Assembly (NCBI RefSeq): GCF_947488135.1
Contig: NZ_CANKYW010000001.1
Coordinates: 806,001-870,000, forward strand
Source of the DNA: an uncultured Marivita sp.
GTDB taxonomy: Bacteria; Pseudomonadota; Alphaproteobacteria; Rhodobacterales; Rhodobacteraceae
Direction of reading: 5' to 3'
Length of the DNA stretch: 64,000 nucleotides
The notes under the pieces are model-generated. The model made no database searches. It was not told the DNA's origin and saw only the letters and a program-made list of their open reading frames with translations. The translations under genes and the position numbers were made by a program. Of the stretch, positions 62,267 through 64,000 are shown piece by piece (the stretch's first letter is position 1; each line of letters starts with the position of its first letter).

Positions 62267-63436
62267 ATGAAAACGCAGGTCGCGATCATCGGCGGCGGTC
62301 CGTCCGGTCTGCTCTTGTCGCAACTGCTCAACCGGGCGGGTGTGGCGACCGTGGTTCTGGAACGCGCGTCGCGGGAGCATGTGCTGTCGCGCATCCGCGC
62401 GGGCGTGCTGGAGACGGGCACCGTCGAGATGCTGCGCGAGGCTGGTGTGGGCGACCGCATGGCGCGGGAAGGCATCCCGCATGAGGGGTGTTACCTGACC
62501 GACGATGACCTGATGGTGCGGATCAACTTCAAGGAGCTGACCGGGACATCGGTGATGGTCTACGGGCAGACCGAGGTGACGACCGATCTGTACGCAGCAC
62601 AAGACGCCATCGGGGCGACGATCCTGCACGGGGTCGAGGACGTGGTGATCGGTGATGCGGACGGCGATGCACCCCATGTGATGTTCACGCATGGTGGTCA
62701 GCGCACGCGGCTCGACTGTGACTATGTGGTGGGCTGCGACGGCTTTCATGGCGTCAGCCGCGCCACGATCCCGCAGGACAAGCGCCGTGCGTTTGAACGG
62801 GTCTATCCGTTCGGCTGGCTGGGCGTCTTGTCGCGCACCCGTCCTGCGCATGAAGAGCTGATCTATGCCAATTCCTCCAACGGTTTCGCGCTGGCCTCGA
62901 TGCGGTCCGAAACGCTCAGCCGCTATTACGTGCAGGTGCCGTTGACCGACAAGGTCGAGGAGTGGAGCGACGCGCGGTTCTGGGCCGTGCTGAAATCCTG
63001 CCTGCCTTCCGAGGTGGCCGACGCCATGCAGACCGGACCATCGATCGAGAAATCCATCGCGCCGCTGCGGTCCTTCGTCAATGAGCCGCTGCGCTGGGGC
63101 CGGTTGTTCCTTGTCGGGGACGCCGCGCATATCGTGCCGCCCACCGGGGCCAAGGGGCTGAACCTTGCGGTGTCGGATGTGCACTACCTGTATCAGGGCT
63201 TGATCGACGCGGTGACGCGGGGCGACACGCGGGGGATCGACGCCTATTCCGACCGCGCGCTTGTGCGGATCTGGAAAGCGATGCGCTTTAGCTGGCAGAT
63301 GACGACGACGCTGCACCGCTTCGACGGTGAGGACAGTTTCGCGGCCCAGATGCGCAAGGCCACGCTGCGGCATCTGGCGCAGTCCGAAACCGCGCGGCGC
63401 GATCTGGCCGAGAATTACATCGGCTTGCCCTATTGA
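62267..63436 (+). CDS. pobA: 4-hydroxybenzoate 3-monooxygenase
   Basis: PobA is an FAD/NADPH enzyme that makes protocatechuate from 4-hydroxybenzoate. The 389-residue product has the flavin fold VAIIGGGPSGLLLSQLLNRAG, ERASREHVLSRIRAGVLETGTVEMLREAGV (PobA-specific), the DG motif CDYVVGCDGFHGVSR and the second FAD motif LFLVGDAAHIVPPTGAKGLNLAVSDV. ATG 62267 has an AGGGG SD; the track begins six codons upstream. pcaC and pcaH follow, which supplies the next steps. Confidence 0.95.
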   Translation: MKTQVAIIGGGPSGLLLSQLLNRAGVATVVLERASREHVLSRIRAGVLETGTVEMLREAGVGDRMAREGIPHEGCYLTDDDLMVRINFKELTGTSVMVYGQTEVTTDLYAAQDAIGATILHGVEDVVIGDADGDAPHVMFTHGGQRTRLDCDYVVGCDGFHGVSRATIPQDKRRAFERVYPFGWLGVLSRTRPAHEELIYANSSNGFALASMRSETLSRYYVQVPLTDKVEEWSDARFWAVLKSCLPSEVADAMQTGPSIEKSIAPLRSFVNEPLRWGRLFLVGDAAHIVPPTGAKGLNLAVSDVHYLYQGLIDAVTRGDTRGIDAYSDRALVRIWKAMRFSWQMTTTLHRFDGEDSFAAQMRKATLRHLAQSETARRDLAENYIGLPY

Positions 63437-63553
63437 TCCGGGCAGGCAGATGCGGTCAGTTCGCAATTTCAACCCGCTGCCAGACGTGCCAAGATTGCCC
63501 CCGAAACACGGCATCGCACGCGGTGTCCCGCGACTGAGCAAAGGAAACCGATC

Positions 63554-63937
63554 ATGTCCAGCCGCCATGACCAAGGCATGAAAACCCGGCGCGCGGTGTT
63601 GGGCGATGCCCATGTCGACCGGGCCGAGGCCGCGAAGACCGAGATGGACGCAGCGTTTCAGACGCTTATCACCGAAGGCGCGTGGGGCACGGTCTGGGCG
63701 TCGGACGCGATCAGCCAACGGGAACGGTCGATGCTGACGCTGGCGCTGTTGGCGGCGCTGGGCAATTTCGACGAGATCCCCATGCATATCCGCGCCACGG
63801 CCCGCACCGGGGCCAGCAAACAGGACGTGATGGAGGCGTTCCAGCACGTCGCCATCTATGCCGGTGTGCCGCGTGCCAATCGTGCGATCCAGATCGCCAA
63901 GGACACCTATGCCGAGATGGAGCAGACCGATGACTGA
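63554..63937 (+). CDS. pcaC: 4-carboxymuconolactone decarboxylase
   Basis: PcaC turns 4-carboxymuconolactone into beta-ketoadipate enol-lactone in the protocatechuate branch. The 127-residue product has the carboxymuconolactone decarboxylase domain: RRAVLGDAHVDRAEAAKTEMDAAFQ, ITEGAWGTVWASDAISQRERSMLTLALLAALGNFDEIPMHI and EAFQHVAIYAGVPRANRAIQIAK with the catalytic His. An AAGGAAA SD precedes the ATG. It overlaps pcaH by eight bases. Confidence 0.95.
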   Translation: MSSRHDQGMKTRRAVLGDAHVDRAEAAKTEMDAAFQTLITEGAWGTVWASDAISQRERSMLTLALLAALGNFDEIPMHIRATARTGASKQDVMEAFQHVAIYAGVPRANRAIQIAKDTYAEMEQTDD

Positions 63938-64000
63938 CCGCGCCGCCCTGATGCCCCGGCGCAGGGAGTTGCAGCCGGACCCGTATGTCCCGGACTACAA
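63930..64000 (+). CDS. pcaH: Protocatechuate 3,4-dioxygenase beta subunit (N-terminus only)
   Basis: Only 23 codons are inside the window (MTDRAALMPRRRELQPDPYVPDY...). The start overlaps pcaC as ATGACTGA, and the segment ending in PYVPDY matches the N-terminal region of PcaH, where the chain leads to the iron-binding core. The assignment rests on this short match plus the pobA-pcaC context. pcaG would be expected next. Confidence 0.75.
   Translation, partial: MTDRAALMPRRRELQPDPYVPDY

Noticed and set aside
62003-63847. 614-residue minus-strand ORF
   Set aside because: Antisense to pobA and pcaC, both clearly recognised on the plus strand.
1-64000. CRISPR array, insertion sequences, rRNA
   Set aside because: No regularly spaced direct repeats, transposase motifs or rRNA sequence were seen; only GC-rich palindromes at gene ends.

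Overview
The window looks like a chromosomal segment of a marine-type alphaproteobacterium of the Rhodobacterales (Roseobacter group). The evidence is the high GC content, the very frequent ATGA stop/start overlaps, and the mix of families: a stand-alone aa3 oxidase ctaD, a DnaQ-type exonuclease and DUF294 protein beside an acetate symporter, tripartite tricarboxylate (TTT) transporters, and pobA/pca genes. This placement is an inference from gene content; no rRNA is present. No CRISPR array, insertion sequence, integrase or prophage was seen.

Region by region. 1-10.1 kb: a truncated membrane glycosyltransferase, carA divergent from a YqeY protein, a second glycosyltransferase, a DUF2244 membrane protein, a ccdAB toxin-antitoxin pair, ctaD with a structured leader and an FNR-like site, lipB, and an exported peptidoglycan-binding protein. 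10.3-17.7 kb: tRNA-Leu(GAG), a small exported protein, an AEC carrier, then a minus-strand housekeeping run in which SPOR lipoprotein, D-Ala-D-Ala carboxypeptidase, tmk, holB, tatD and an MBL hydrolase follow one another, then tRNA-Ser(TGA). 17.9-22.3 kb: a four-gene run (renalase-like oxidoreductase, ICMT-like methyltransferase, UbiG-like methyltransferase, DUF4149) and a DEAD-box helicase with a strongly structured leader. 22.4-25.2 kb: a Tat-exported IorAB-type molybdenum hydroxylase.

25.2-39.5 kb is the most unusual part. A divergent succinate-dehydrogenase-like complex (Fe-S, two membrane anchors, flavoprotein without the usual flavin-linking His) is followed by a two-subunit class I fumarase-type hydratase with a class III CoA-transferase gene between its halves, then a sulfite-oxidase-family molybdoenzyme and a ThDP enzyme, all overlapping. 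On the other strand a LysR regulator heads a TSUP (TauE/SafE-type) permease and GST unit, divergent from a complete TctCBA transporter. Together they look like an import, oxidation, hydration, CoA-activation and cleavage route for a C4-C5 dicarboxylate-like, possibly sulfur-bearing, substrate. The substrate is not known from the sequence.

39.5-48.2 kb is an acetate module on the minus strand: acs, a translationally coupled adk, a two-gene Na+/solute symporter, a CBS/DUF294 signalling protein, a small membrane protein and a membrane-tethered PAS-exonuclease. 48.7-55.5 kb holds adenine deaminase and a LysR-dabB-dabA inorganic-carbon uptake locus. 55.6-60.1 kb holds an EPSP synthase homologue and an arsenate operon built from an ArsR-ArsC fusion, the ArsJ-linked GAPDH and ArsJ. 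60.2-64 kb holds an Fe-type alcohol dehydrogenase, a class IV aminotransferase, then pobA, pcaC and the start of pcaH for 4-hydroxybenzoate and protocatechuate catabolism.

Several gene ends carry GC-rich compound palindromes. All coordinates and hairpins were read by eye, and no alignment or folding program was run.
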